From positions 64,001-128,000 of the forward strand of contig JBBHKE010000123.1 in assembly GCA_037447655.1 (NCBI GenBank): a stretch of DNA of 64,000 nucleotides, in the 5' to 3' direction. Position 1 is the stretch's first letter; each line of letters starts with the position of its first letter. Shown in pieces: positions 1-12,462 of this stretch. The notes under the pieces are model-generated. The model was not told the DNA's origin and ran no database searches. It worked only from the letters and a program-made list of their open reading frames with translations. The position numbers and the translations under genes were made by a program. This DNA is from Zygnema cylindricum (lineage: Eukaryota > Streptophyta > Zygnematophyceae > Zygnematales > Zygnemataceae).

Positions 1-420
1 AAATTAGTCATTCTACGTGTCACACTGTAACAGGCGGCAGATTTCAGAGTAAAAAAACGTTTTCAACCAAAAGTATATGAGTACTTTAAACAGTTTTTAC
101 ACGTCGGAGACCGCCGTAGAAACGTAGCTGTATTCACACGTGCGAAGCGCCAGCACGCTTTCAGCTTAAAATTTCCGTACATGTACAACCGACCTAAAGA
201 AAGCGGTTAAAAAGATCGCCTCTTCGATTCATTTTAGGACGCCTTAAATTGCGTTGTACCTTTGGAGAAAAAGACAGACATCTCAACAGGAGTTAAAAAC
301 TGTTAAACCCTCGATCGATCTGAAAAAATCAAATCTTTTTAAATCCCTGAAAGACCTTTTTCTGCCACGTAGCCCTTGCTAAAAGCTCTTGTATCCCATC
401 GTCGTGGCGAGTGTCTAGCC
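1..420. other. Upstream region of LRR-EGF gene A
   Basis: This is the flank before the first recognised start codon. I see no open frame of note and no convincing TATA box at a usual distance. The sequence is of mixed composition and not repetitive. It probably contains the promoter and 5' leader of gene A, but no specific element can be named. Confidence 0.35.
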
Positions 421-3400
421 ATGGCCGCCACCTTGGTCCTCGCGACAGTGCTCATCTTGGCGTGCCACGTGGCACTCGTAATGGGAGACTACGTCGGAAC
501 CATGCCGGAGCCTGACAGTAGGTTTTCCCCTCCTTTACCCTTCCATTTCCCCCTTCTTGCTCTGCGGTCCATGCCTTCACACGTGCGAAATAGTAATCTG
601 ATTGGCTCCTCTGCCTGGTCTGTCCGTACGGTTGTGCTGCAGAGTCGGCTCTGGAGGCGGTGAAGGCGGCGATCGTGAACAGGGGGAGCTTTCCCGTTGT
701 CAAATGTGGTGACAAATCTTTTCCTTTGCGGTGCGACAATTCCCGTCGCGTGTATTTCATGTGAGTGATTGTCGCTGGGTGCACTCTCTCCCGCAATGAA
801 TCCTCACGAATCTTGCACTGAATATCGCACTAAATCACGCACGGAGTCTCTCATTGAATTTCAAGAGGGGTAGGGTGGAGGGAGAGGAGGGGAGGGGGGA
901 GAGGGATACAAAGGACTATTGATGACTATTGGGAGGGGGAAGAAAATATGCTTTGGGTATATAAGGGAGGGGACGGGGGAGAGGGAATTAGGGTTCGTGT
1001 TTAACGACCAATGAAAAGCAGTGTTGATATGGGTAAATAGGAGAGTTAGGGCGGAGAGGAGAGGGAGAAAGGAAAGAGAGTGAGTGATTTTGTTAGGAAA
1101 GGAAGAGTGAGCGGTGATGGATCTTCACAATATATCAGAAGATAGCGAAAGCAATAAGAAAACATCACATGAGAGAGAGCATTCCACGGAAACCAATAAA
1201 CTCCATGGGAAATCTTTCTTTGCAAAAAAATACTTCTCTCTCTCTCGGACGCTTCAATATATAAGAACTTCAAACGTAACGTAACTACTTCAAATCAATT
1301 GAAACACCGAACATAAAATGAGCACGAAGCGCCTACCAATGAAGTTGCGTCTACACTCGAAACAACAAAGTACCAAAGTATTATTCAAACGCACACTTCA
1401 AACGTATTCACTTGACTTGATCTTAGCCAAACAAAATCTACGCGAGACTATCTACGACGTAACTAAGACGACAACAAAGACACAATTAAACTAAAACCAA
1501 ACTAGACGGTCAGTCAATGACAAACATTTGATTCTAACAACCCCCCTCTCAAATTTGTAATCTTAACACCAACCCCAATTTTGGTCTCCCCCCCTGAGAC
1601 ACGTCATAGCCCGCCGCTTTCGTAAGCATATCTGCTGCTTCCTCCTCTAAAGTAAATACGTACAAAAATTCGATCTTTTTCGCAACGACCAAAACGCGCT
1701 CAAAATGCCACTGAATCCCCTATATGTTTTGTCCTCTTATGCAAGACCACATTCTTCACCTACGCCATTGAATACATATTTTTAGAAAAGATTTTCAAAC
1801 AACCAATAAGAATCCCAAATTCGCCAAGCATCTCTTTTATCCAAATCGACGCTTTGGATGTATGACGCGCTGTCATATATTCAACTTCCGTTGAACAAAG
1901 TGCAACTGTCAACCGAAGGCGAGAATTCCAAGAAATTGTCGCACTGCTAAAACAAAAGCCATAAGCTGCCGTTGACTTTCTTGTATAGAAGTTGCCACCC
2001 CAATTTGCATCACAAAATAAAACACGGTCCTACAACACCAATCCAAATCAAAATAATAATCCAATTTCAACTGTACCTGCAAATGCCGATATTTGCTTCA
2101 CGGCCTCCTAATAAATCCTTTAAGGCGGTTGACAAAAGCCGCTGTTAAAACATTAGGCCACGTGGCCACACTCAAATACATTCAACGTCCAATAGCCTCA
2201 TGAGAAGGCACGTCGAATGTCTCCTCAAATTTGCGATATTATACTTTTGGGTCAAGCGGCGTCAAAACCGGCTTAGAATTTAAGATAGAAAACTTTGTTA
2301 ACACAACTTTGCAATATTGCGAGTGCGACAATTTTATATTCCCATTAACGAATCTGAAAACTTCCATGCCAAGAATATAACGTACTTCACCCAAAGTCTA
2401 TCACCTTAAAATGTAGGCGTAAACACGCATTGAATTTCTCAATTTGCGAAATTTAATATTCCCATTAGCGAATCTTAAAACTTCCACGCCAATAATATAA
2501 CGTACTTCACCCAAATCTATCACCTTAAAATATTGGTGTAAATGCGCCTTGAATTTCTCAATTCCCGCCAAGCTTTTAAAAATCATTGAAAAGTCATCCA
2601 CGTAGACCAAAAATGTGATTTGGTCCTTCCCTTCACCTTTGACGTAAACGTCAAAATTTGAAATAATACGAACTTTTCCAAATTATGTGAAAGACCTTAT
2701 GTAACCGTAAATACCAAGTCTTGGGTACCGGCTTAAGTCCATACAAAGTTTTTCGCAGCCGCCACACCTCCCTTTCATTCAAAATCGCCCCCTCCGGCAC
2801 CTTGATGTGTACTTCCTCCTCTAATTCTCCATTTAAAAACGCCATCTCGACATCAATCTGGTGCACATGCTTATCAATGGCAACGATAATAACAATAATC
2901 ATCGTCAAAGAATCAAAAGTCACTACTGGTGCATATGTCTCGGTATTATCTATTCCCTCCCTTTGTTGAAATCACTTACACACTAACCGAGTCTTATGCT
3001 ACACAATTTCACCGATGCAACATTTTATTTCTTAAAAATCCACTTAGCATCTATTGCCTTTTTCCCTTCTGTAGGCTTACCTCCTTAAATGTACGGTTGT
3101 CAATAATAGATTGAAGCTTTTTCTCCCATGCTGATTTACAATGATTTTCCCAATCGCACGATTGGCGAGCTTCGATATAAGATTGCGGATCGCCCTGCAA
3201 ATTCTCACATAATGATTTCTATAAGGAGTAGTCCTCCTCCCTAGCAGTCAAAATGTAATAATGTGAATTCTCCATATATCCCCCTTTCCAGTCAAAAGAA
3301 AGACGAGCCGATTTTTGCCGATTTTTTCTCCTTTGTTCTGTATCATACTACGCCTTGACTCAAATTAGTTCTCCTCTGGTTCCTCAATAAAACTTGGTGC

Positions 3401-6400
3401 ACTAGGCTAAGAGGATGTAGGTTTTCGAGTGTCTGAAGACATTTGGAAATTTTTACTTCGAGAATCTCCTCCAATGTTATCCAATTTTTTTTTTTTTGAC
3501 AATTTCCCTTTCTCCTCTTAACATTGGAGGCCGATTCTGGCTCAATTTTCGAATCCGATCCTTCAATATCGAAAAATGTCAGTCTTAATAAAAATCAAGA
3601 TTGGAAATTGGCTTTGCCGATCGAGAGATAGTGGATAGGTCCTCTTGAAAGTCCACATTTTGAAATTCCTCAATGACATTGTGAATCAGATCATAGATCT
3701 GATAATGGCTCGCTTTCAAACTATAACCACTAAAACAATAAAACTAACTTCGAGATGCAAATTTCCCTTTCCTCTTTTGAGATTGAACATACACCATGGC
3801 ACAAAATCCCCAAATTAGAATGTGATAGAAAGCTGGTTTCTGGCCATACCATAGTTCATATGGTGTTTTCTCCTCCAAAACCGATGTAAGCCTCCAATTA
3901 CAAATGTAATTTGCGGTTAAAATCGCATGTCCCCATATATTGATGCTTCGGCTGGATCTATGTATTATAGATCGCACCCTTTGTTGAAGTGTCTGGGTTT
4001 TCCTCTTTGGAATGTCATTGGACTCTGGTGAATAGGGTGCGGTCTATTGATGTGTAATTCCCGATGCCTTGCAATATGCATAAAAAATTATGAATTCCCT
4101 ACCGTTATCGGATCGAATACATTTTAGTTTTCTCTAACATTGCCTCTCAGCCATGACATGCCACTCTTAAAAACGTTCAAAAACATTGATTTGTTTTTGA
4201 GTAGCATTACTCCTGTGAATCGTGAGAATTTCATTCATTACCACTATAGTGTACTTATTTCTTCCATTTGTTTCCGGTTTGTTGTCTCCACATAAATTAA
4301 TGTGTACCAATTCAAGCTGGTACTTGGAAACATCGATCGAATCTTTTGGCGGATGGGGCTTCCAAATTTGCCGCCCCTGGCTACACCCCTCGCATCCATT
4401 AATCTTTTCCTCGATGCCAAATCCAATCCCCTCTCAATCCCATTTTTTATCATTCGGCGTGAGCTTCACTCGGATGTATGGCACATTTGGTGGTGCTAAA
4501 GTGTGAGATCGATTTTCAACTCTGAGATTTGTGAAATAATGCCGCCAAAAGTTGAGGGGAATTTTGGCCGACACCATAGAAGATGCCTATGTAGTGAATC
4601 CGTCACTTCTCTTTCGCTACTAGGTACGCCGTTAGATCTTATGATTTTTATTGTGGCCAAATGTGTTTACGCTCTCGCGCACTCGCTAGATCTGTGGTTC
4701 ATTTAATAAATTCACAAAACTGTCAAGCATGTAAATTAAGTTGACCAGTTTGGTTTGCGTCCAAATTTGGTAGATCTAATATTACTGTGCTAACTGTACC
4801 AATCTAAATTACTTGTCTACTTGCAGTTGTGATTCGCTTTGGTATGGTAAGTTGACGTATATCGTTAAAAAATGACGTGTTAGTACACACGTGGTGCGAA
4901 GCAACATAATCTATAATTCACTCCTTTTTGTGTTGCGTCACACTTGCCAACAAATCAATCAAAAAATTAAGGAAAGCAAAAATATGCGCTCTTTCGCCAC
5001 CTTTGAAATGGCCATCCGCCATGAAATGTCCTCCTCCACAATGGCGACCGCCATGACCGCCACGGCCACCATGACAGCCGCTGCCGCGACCACTACTTTG
5101 GTCACAACCTTCTCCTGTACCATCGCCACCTCCATTTTCAGTCTTTGAATAAGATTGAGGTCTTATATAGTCTCATTCCCCGCAAAAGTGACATTGACGT
5201 TTCTTATCCGAACAAGATGCTGCCATGTGACCATATTTGCCGCACTGAAAACGGGCAACATTGGTTAGATCTTGATTGGTCAGATCTAGATATGAAGGCT
5301 AAAAAAGAGGTTTCCCAGCCCTTTCTTATTGTCTTCCCCCTTTTCCCTTTGGATTTTCTCCTCTCCTCCCACCTTTTCACCAAAGATAATTTCGATACAG
5401 AGTGTCTATGGACGTAGCATTGAGGGTATCGGGCCGGTGGAGTTCCTTTTGACGAACTAGGTCGATTTTCCTTGGTCGATTTGAGGAAGGTGATAATATA
5501 AACCATGGTGGGAGAATCCCTTGATAATAGAATGTCTCTTAAGTGGATCATTTTCTCAGGTGAGGTATTGATAAAAACCGATCCCTTATTATTCTCTTCA
5601 ACGAAATTTCTGTATTAGCGAGTTGCTCAATAATGATATTAAATATTTTCGAGGATTCATCAATAGTCTCGCTCGTCTTAACCTTGAAAGATGTACAATC
5701 CCTATAAATGTGTTGACCTTTATTTTGAAGGCCCTTCTTGAAATATTCTTGAGAGCCATCCAAGAGTCATGATCATATTTGTGAGTGAGGAAGATATCAT
5801 GCACCGAAGTATTGCATGATTGAATTAAACTGTTGATAGCATAGAGATTTTTCCGTTTCCATACACGTCTAGCTTTCCGTTTGACATCGACATTTATTTT
5901 TCCTTGTTTACCACTTTCTAAAGACGTTTGAGAATAAATTGACCTTTGATACATTTCTTCCATGATTAATAATTCTTCCCATTAAAGAATACGAACTTTT
6001 GGGCATAGTTTGGACTTGTTCTTCCCCTTCACTCCACTCATCAAGGTCGAAATCATCATTGATGGGAAGTATCCCTTTCTGATTCAACTCTTTCCTCTCC
6101 TCCTCAGACTCCACACCTCCTTCCGGTTTACCAATGCTTGGTTCCAGATTCGGATCTCCAAAGAATGGCGATCTCCCCACATGGTTTCCCTCAGAGATCC
6201 GTTGATCCACATAGCGACAAAGGCTGTCCATTAACCTTTGAAAGCGGTCTTCGACGATGTCAAACTCCTTTTTCCCCTCTTTCTCCTTCTTTTGACCGAA
6301 TGGATCGGCCGGGAAGGTCTCCTCAAAAGTTGCCTCGGTGAATGTAAAAGGAGCTTCTTTTTCCGGATCAGGTGAGGATTTAGATCGCTCCGCTGGATAT

Positions 6401-9400
6401 GGTCCGGAGGACATGTAATGATATAAGACGGGGATTCCTTTTTTCGCCCCCTATGGCGGCCGAACTAGCCACCTTCCTCGCCTCAAGGAAGTACACAAGA
6501 TTGTGTCACCACTTGATGGATCTGTATAATAAATCAGAGTGCAAGAGATAAGCAGAAGCAATAAAAAAATATCAGATGAGAGAGAGAGAGCATTCCACGG
6601 CAGCCAATATTTTCCATGGAAAATTTTCCTTCACAAAAAGATAATTCTCTCTCTCTCCGCTTCAATATATAAGTTCTTCAAACGTTATATAACTACTTCA
6701 AAAAACACTGTACATAAAATAAGCACAAAGCGCCTACCAAAAAGTTGCGTCTACACTCAAAACAACAAAGTACAAAAGCACCATTCAAACGTACACTTCA
6801 AATGTATTCACTTGACTTGACCGTCGCCAAACAAAATATATGCGAGACCAAGAATCTTCGACGTAACTAGGACGCCAACCAAAAAACACAACAAACTAAA
6901 ACCAAACTAGATGGCCGCGCGTCAGTCACGCAGCGGCCGATTACACATTCTATTCTATCAAGCGGGAGCAAAAAAAACAGTGGAAGGGGTGAGGCAATAA
7001 TGTTATCAATGAGAAGCGGGAGGGTGGAGGGGAGGAGCTAGGGGAACTTGGGAGCTAGTTTGGAGAGGGAGGGGGGAGGCGTGAATAGGGTGGGGGAAGG
7101 GAAGGGGAAAGGGGGACGATACCAAGGATCTTGTTAGGATAGGGAGGGGTGAGGCGGAGGGAGGGGAAAAGAGAGGGAAGAAATTAAGGGATTTCGTGAG
7201 CAGAGGGAGGGGGGGGGAAGTGGAACGGAATGGGGTGGGTGGGTGAAGGGGAGAAGTCCGGAATGAGGTTTCCCGCTAGGAGAGTAGGGGAGGGGAGGGG
7301 AAGGGGGTGAGGGGGAAAGAGAAGGAAAGATTGCACGAGACGAGGGAGAATGAAGGAGAAGATGTGGGTGAACAATTGAAATTATTGGGAAAGGGATGGG
7401 TGAGGGAGGGGGAAAGGGGGTGTGGAAGATAATGAAGCGTGTTCCAAAGAGTAGAATGTATCAGGGTGGGAGGGAAGAAATCGTGGGGAGAAGGGTGTGG
7501 GGGGAAGGTGGAAGAAAGTGGGAACTCGTGAGGAGATGGACAAGGGAAGAGGAAAGGGGAAAGGGGGAAGATGAAAATGAGGGATCTCATTTAAGTGGAT
7601 GGGGTATAGAAGAGGGATAGAGAGAATGAGGGAATCCTTGGTAGAGGAGCTGGAGAGGGATGGGGGAAAGGGGCAAAGGATGAAGGAACTCTCTTAATTA
7701 ACTACGTGGCGATGCAAATACCCTTCTGTTTGAGGAAGTCGTGAGGATGAGTGAGGAGGGGGGAGGTGAGAGAATAGGGAAATCTTTCGCCGACCTTATG
7801 ATGGGTGAAAATAACTCTTTGTTATGTAAAAGAGGGAGGTTGGGAGGGGAGGGGGGTGGTGGGAGTGGAGTTTGAAGCCAGCGAGGTAGCTTTTTTACCA
7901 CCAATGGGAGAGAGGTAAAAATATCTTGTTATAGATCTGAAATAGGGGCGGTTGATGGGGAGTGGTAGGAGTGAAAATCAAGAACTTGTTCGACTATGAT
8001 CAAAAGGCAGTGAAAAACACTCTTTCAGCATATAAGAATCCAAGGGAGTGTTGTGCGGGGGATAGGACAAGTGGATGTCGTTCAACGACTAATAAGAGGG
8101 GATAGGAAAGGGTTGCAGGTCTCTTAGCGAAAGAGGATTGGTGGGGAGGATTGCGGCGGAGATTGGCAACCTCACAAAACTGACATTCTTGTGAGTGGAT
8201 AGAGGGAAAGAGGATGCATCTCATGCGCACGACAAAAACATTTTTTTTTTTTTTTGTAATACATAATACAACATGAAACACTTGTGTTCACTATTCATAG
8301 GGACGGGATATGGACAAAGAAAGAAAAAAAAAGTGAGTTATTCAAGTAAATGAAAAAATGAAATTAGAAGGTATTCGATTTCTTTTGATTTTTTATTTTT
8401 GTTCATGGGAAAAAATGAGGTGGGGGGCAAGGGGAGGTTGGTGGGGTGGCGAGGGTGTAGAGATGGGGAAACCAGGTGGGGGGTTGGTGGGGGGAAGGTA
8501 AAGGGGTTGGGGGTAGATAACTTATTTTGTATTTTTATTTCTTTTTCTTTTTGTTTGTCCCATTTTAGGTTTTTCAAATGAAAGGGAGTCAAAATCATTA
8601 CAAGTTGTAATCCACCCCAACCCATAATTTTTTTTTTTTTAGGGTTTAATTTGTACCTATATTGACTGGAAGACATTTGGTCGGGTGGAGGGAGGGGTTG
8701 GTGTGGTGGGAACGCTCTATGTCAAAGATCGTTTTCTAAGAACCAGTTGAGTGGAAGCATTCCATCGTCCATCGGTCAACTGACATCCCTTCAACGCTTG
8801 TAAGACACACGACACTATGGTTATGTCACGGATAAAAATGATAGTTTGTGGTAGAGGATGGGGGGAAAAGATAGAGGGGATCACGAATCAAACTATAACT
8901 TTTATTGCTAATAACAATAATCAATAACAATTATATTAAGCAAATAGTGTAGAGATTGTTAGAATTCGTATTTGTAATTTGCTTGTTTGCTTTTTTCACT
9001 TGCTAGGAATAATTTTCTCTAATTTTTGAAGGAGTATTCAATTCGTTTTATTTTTTTCAAATAGGGGAGGCCAAAATCATTAGGTAAAAACTAAAATTCA
9101 ACTAACTGCTTTTATTAGCATTTATCAAAAGAAATACATAAACCGGCGAATCCCAAAAATAATTCATTTTTATAAAATCCCCAAATCGTAAATATAGAAA
9201 AAAAAGTACAAGTTAACAATCCCAAAATACCAGAAAAAAAAAAGACACAAACACAACCCGTCTACCCACAACTTCACTCTATACTTACACCACTACCCAT
9301 GAAGAAAACTAACCGCCTCCCTCTCGACCCTCTACCCTCTACCTCCCCATTAGACTTTACCCTCCACCCCAATCCATATATACTACTGTGCCCCTTTCCC

Positions 9401-12400
9401 TACCCTCTACCCTTTTAGGCCCCCCTGCTCTCTATCCTCCTCGCTGCCCTATCCACTACCCTCCGACCTAGTATAGCTACTACCCTTCATCCCTATCCTC
9501 TTCCTTTTACCTTTTTGCCTTCTATCCTCCATCTTTACTTAAGACCTCCCAACCCCATCCCAGCATGGCACTTTTGACTCCAATTGAACAAGGAGACAAA
9601 AAGTGAGATGCTGTGAAGGAATACCAGGTGGGGGGTTTGTATTGCATGAAAAAAGAAAAAAGAAAAATATAGTAAAGTATCTAATTATAATAAGAAAACT
9701 ATAAATTTGTTTTTTTTTTTTTTTTTAATCTTTTGGTTTTATGCATGGGAGCCGAGTAGGTGGGGTGGTGTTAGAGAAGCGGAACATCTTTATTTTATAA
9801 TTTGTGTATTTTTTGTTGCTTTTTCCACTTGGAGAAAAAACGCTTCAAAATTTGAATAGGTGTTTTCTCCTTTTCAGTTTTTCAAATGAGAAGAGAGGAT
9901 CAAATCCATTAGTTACAAATTAAATAAAAACAAAATTATATTTATCAATTTTTTGTTAGATGAATATTAATAATTTTTTTTTCACATGTACGTGCTAAAT
10001 ATTCTTTCTGAGGTTTCTATTTTGGTGTATCATCTTGGAGCCCATACTAATTGGGAGGCACCTGATGGTGGGGGGAGGGGAAGGGAATTGCTGATGTTAT
10101 AGATATCTATATAGCAACCAATTGAGTGGAAGCATTCCATCGTCCATCCGTCAACTCACATCCCTCCAATACTTGTAAGTCACGTGACACTATGGTTATA
10201 TTACGCATCAAAAGTGTACTCTAAATGATTATGGTTTTGTTTTCACATAGAAATTTACCACATTGAAGATTTATTAAGAATAATAGTTGTAGTTGAGAGA
10301 GACGAGTATTTGAAAACACACTTTTTGATTTCGAAATAGAAGTTCATTTCAGAAACAAAACATATCGAAACTTGCAATTTACATTTGTTTTCAATAATAT
10401 ACAATACTTAATAATATAGTAATAATAATAAATGTGAACATTTAACATTCAGTAATAACCACCAATAAAAAATAACTAAAATTGTAAAAATAACAGTAAA
10501 AATAGCTATTATGTTATTAGTATTTATAAAATCGAACATTAGGTGATAACATTAATAATTACTTATAATTATTGAAATAAGTGAAAAAAAATAATCTTAT
10601 CAACATTAATAAAATCGAATTGTAAATAATAGTAATAATTGATAGTTATAAATATATAAAAAGAAAAATTCTAGTGTTAAAGTATAATAGCTAACACGAG
10701 TACCAATAAGTTGTTATAGTAACATGTATCAATAACAAATTAGAATAAGCAATGATACCGTGTATTAACAATAATAGTAACAATAATAATAGTAATAATT
10801 TTATCTTTCTATTAAAATACAATAATAAATAATAACGACAATGATAAGTAATAATATTACTCAATAGTAAAAATAATGATTAGAAAGCAATGAATTGCAT
10901 AATACTAAATAGTAATGATAACGTATAATTGGTACTAAAAATAATCAATATTTATAATTAATTTTTGTGCTAACTTAAAGTTATAGCTAATAGATCCTTT
11001 AATACTTCTTTATTGTTTTCAAGAAAAGGGAATAAAAGCAGTTTTATCTTTTGAGTTTTTATCGGTAGTATTTTATAGTTTTTTGTTTTAATATAGGGTT
11101 TATTTTTCTTTTCTAAACTAATGCTTCATTGATTTTTTTCCATTTGTATTTGGGAAAAACTAATTATGAAAAATGAGGTGACGTGGTCGAGGAAAAGGGA
11201 GGGAAAAAAGGGTTTGTGACTAAAATCGATGTGTTGTGGAAACATCATACTTATCAATTGTGTAAATTTCCTTTTGCTTTTTTCGTGGGATTGAAAAGAA
11301 AGAATAAATGAAAAAAAGGTAAAAAGAACGACAATTTATGAAGAAGTTTATAACCAAAAAAGTAAGGACCCAAAAACAATTAAAATTAATGACAAAAAAA
11401 AGTTGTTACTTATAGCAATAAGTATTAATCAATAGAAAACCTTGTAAATTAAAAATATTTTAAAATAAAAAGTAAGGAATACTAAAAATAATTATTAAAA
11501 AATAAAATTATTCATAAGCAACAATTAATAATGATATAAAGTAAATGAACAAATATTTTTTTTTTTCAATAATAACTAGTAATCACATCTAAATTTACTA
11601 AAAATATGAACTCTTAATCCCTGAAAACAATCAGTAGTAAAAAGAACTAAAAATGAGATTTATCTAAAAACACTAAATAACACCAAAAATAATATCGAAA
11701 AATAATATATTTATACAATTTGTCCTTAATAGACGCATTTTTGGAGATAATGACCAAAAATATAATCTACATTATTTTTTTCTTCAAATTTCTTTAAATG
11801 TTTTTCTATTAGGGTTTCTTACGCTATCCATACAGCAAATCAATAATTTTCGATTTTAGATAAGCCAAATATTTAGAAAACGTTCACAAAAAGTCAAAAA
11901 TCTTGGATACAAACGATTTATGTATGTTCCTCATTATTAAATATCGTTATTCGTTTCGGTCATAATGTCAAATGATCATTTCTTGTGGAGTTTTTTTTAT
12001 AAAGCAAAGATGTCAGTCAAATTACGTGGTATGAGAGGTTTAATGCATGCCTCTCTTTTATGGTTTGTTGTACATGAATCAAGTTTCGTGCCTTCATAAA
12101 CATTTCTTTTTTTAAGAAACGTAATTTTTATAGCTTAACAAGTCTCTTTCTTTGACAATACTGGAGCATATCTATCTACAGTGATATTTCAAACAACTAT
12201 TTCACCGGACCAATTTCTAGAGGCAATAATCGCCCAAGCTGTGGAGAGATGGGAGCCAATTGCCTGTTTGGCGCAAGCCTCCTAGAGTGCACAGCGAATA
12301 GCCAGCGAAGTAAAAGCGATTGTGAAGCGTTTTGCAATGCAACCCAACCAGGAGGGCCTTGTGGGGGAGGCGGTATTTGCTCCAATGGCACGACTGGGAT

Positions 12401-12462
12401 ATCGCGTACATGTGCATGCAATAAAGGATACAACAATCAGGAGAGCATGTTTATTTGCAAAT
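421..12462 (+). CDS. Gene A: secreted LRR-EGF protein (six traceable exons, 3' end not found)
   Basis: Exons are 421-517, 643-760, 8119-8190, 8728-8799, 10103-10174 and 12182-12462. Exon 1 starts at an ATG in good plant context (AGCCATGGCC) and encodes a hydrophobic signal peptide (MAATLVLATVLILACHVAL). Exon 2 resembles an LRR N-cap (SALEAVKAAI, then two Cys). Exons 3-5 are each exactly 72 nt, each one plant-type LRR (for example NQLSGSIPSSIGQL), all with phase-2 introns. Exon 6 ends the LRR solenoid and adds an eight-plus-Cys EGF-like module (FCNATQPGGPCGGGGIC). Donors are GTAGGT, GTGAGT, GTGAGT, GTAAGA, GTAAGT and GTATGT. Exon 6 ends in phase 1, so at least one more exon is expected; I could not find it. 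No kinase or transmembrane segment is visible, so the product is probably secreted. Intron 2 carries a copia insertion. Domain reading is firm; ligand and function are unknown. Confidence 0.8.
761..1114. other. Intron 2 of gene A, left part, purine-rich
   Basis: This G/A-rich intronic stretch (many GGGAGGGG runs) has no coding signal. It ends at the five-base AGCGG target duplication (1110-1114) of the copia element. A short segment around 1003-1040 resembles sequence near 8080 and, in inverted form, near 60750. Confidence 0.5.
1115..1539 (-). repeat. 3' LTR of copia-1
   Basis: It aligns along its length with 6514-6960. Shared blocks include CAAAGCGCCTACCA-type sequence, GTTGCGTCTACACTC and a CT-repeat. 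It starts TGTTAGAATC on the minus strand and ends AGATCCATCA. The outer flank is AGCGG. Confidence 0.88.
1560..4600 (-). pseudogene. Copia-1 pol remnant (integrase, reverse transcriptase, RNase H)
   Basis: Reading the minus strand downwards: an integrase C-terminal piece at 3744-3977 (ANYICNWRL, TPYELWYGQKP); RT at 2651-2923 (QIDVEMAFLNGELEEEV, YGLKPVPKTW); the catalytic YVDD block at 2401-2610 (MVYVDDFSMI); and RNase H-like sequence near 1860-1990 (WNSRLRLTVAL, STEVEYM). These follow copia domain order. Stops and frameshifts separate all pieces. A local tandem duplication (2330-2555) repeats part of RT. No active protein can be made. Confidence 0.85.
2330..2555. repeat. Tandem duplication inside copia-1 RT
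   Basis: About 110 bp is present twice in direct order, starting TTATATTCCCATTAACGAAT near 2334 and again near 2454 with small differences. The copies share the block TATAACGTACTTCACCCAAA. The duplication disrupts the RT frame. Confidence 0.75.
5010..6414 (-). pseudogene. Copia-1 gag remnant
   Basis: A start codon at 6414 opens a 168-residue acidic frame (MSSGPYPAERSKSSPD). After a frameshift, 5598-5963 contains the gag core (SLIQSCNTSVHDIFLTH), homologous to copia-2 gag (TLIQSCASSMHEHLLTH). A zinc knuckle in a third frame near 5200-5250 reads FQCGKYGHMAASC, with its first Cys replaced. A Gly/His-rich tail follows. The gag homology shows that copia-1 and copia-2 are related families. Broken in at least three places. 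Confidence 0.8.
6514..6960 (-). repeat. 5' LTR of copia-1
   Basis: It aligns with 1115-1539, starting TGATAGAATA on the minus strand and ending AGATCCATCA. Just inside its end is AGTGGTGACACAATC, the position of a primer-binding site. It does not match the usual initiator-Met pattern seen in copia-2, either because the primer differs or because it has decayed. The outer flank is AGCGG. Confidence 0.88.
6966..8118. repeat. Purine-rich degenerate minisatellite in intron 2 of gene A
   Basis: About 1 kb of the + strand is G/A-biased. It is built of loose units of about 50-75 bp, in each of which a short mixed motif (GGAACTCGTGAGGAG, GGGATCTCATTTAAG, GGGATTTCGTGAGCAG) interrupts purine runs. The same kind of array occurs, inverted, in locus D (60760-61530). 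Just before exon 3 the sequence of the two loci becomes clearly alignable. No coding potential. Confidence 0.6.
8191..10102 (+). repeat. Introns 3 and 4 of gene A: duplicated intron-plus-exon unit
   Basis: The sequence ahead of LRR exon 4 (8300-8727) and ahead of LRR exon 5 (9640-10102) shares an ordered set of landmarks: poly-T, a GGTGGGG patch, TTTTTCAAATGA with purine block AAAATCATTA-like, then GGTGGAGGGAGGGG-like sequence just before the exon. A third partial copy lies at about 8960-9100. This fits duplication of an intron-exon unit to add LRRs. The segment 9240-9560 is C/T-rich. No extra exon seen. Confidence 0.5.
10175..12181 (+). other. Intron 5 of gene A, very AT-rich
   Basis: Most of 10380-11760 consists of short AAT/TAATA-type permutations with no open frame. 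The last 300 bp (about 11880-12181) aligns with the intron ahead of the EGF exon in locus D (shared block GTCAAATTACGTG), showing that the two loci share intron ancestry. Nothing else recognised. Confidence 0.6.

Larger units (their letters stand above)
1115..6960 (-). mobile_element. Copia-1: complete but decayed Ty1/copia retrotransposon in intron 2 of gene A
   Basis: On the minus strand the order is LTR (6514-6960), gag, integrase, reverse transcriptase, RNase H, LTR (1115-1539), which is the copia order. Both LTRs begin TG and end CA. The element is flanked by identical AGCGG repeats at 1110-1114 and 6961-6965, the five-base target duplication expected of integrase. A polypurine tract (GAGAGGGGGG) lies just inside the 3' LTR. 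The LTRs differ by many substitutions and small indels (425 versus 447 bp) and every reading frame is broken, so this is an old, inactive copy. It lies antisense to its host gene. Confidence 0.9.

Noticed and set aside
7184-7620. Pro-rich minus frames and Gly-rich plus frame in the purine-rich intron of gene A
   Set aside because: Compositional frames in a degenerate minisatellite; no homology to each other or to known domains.
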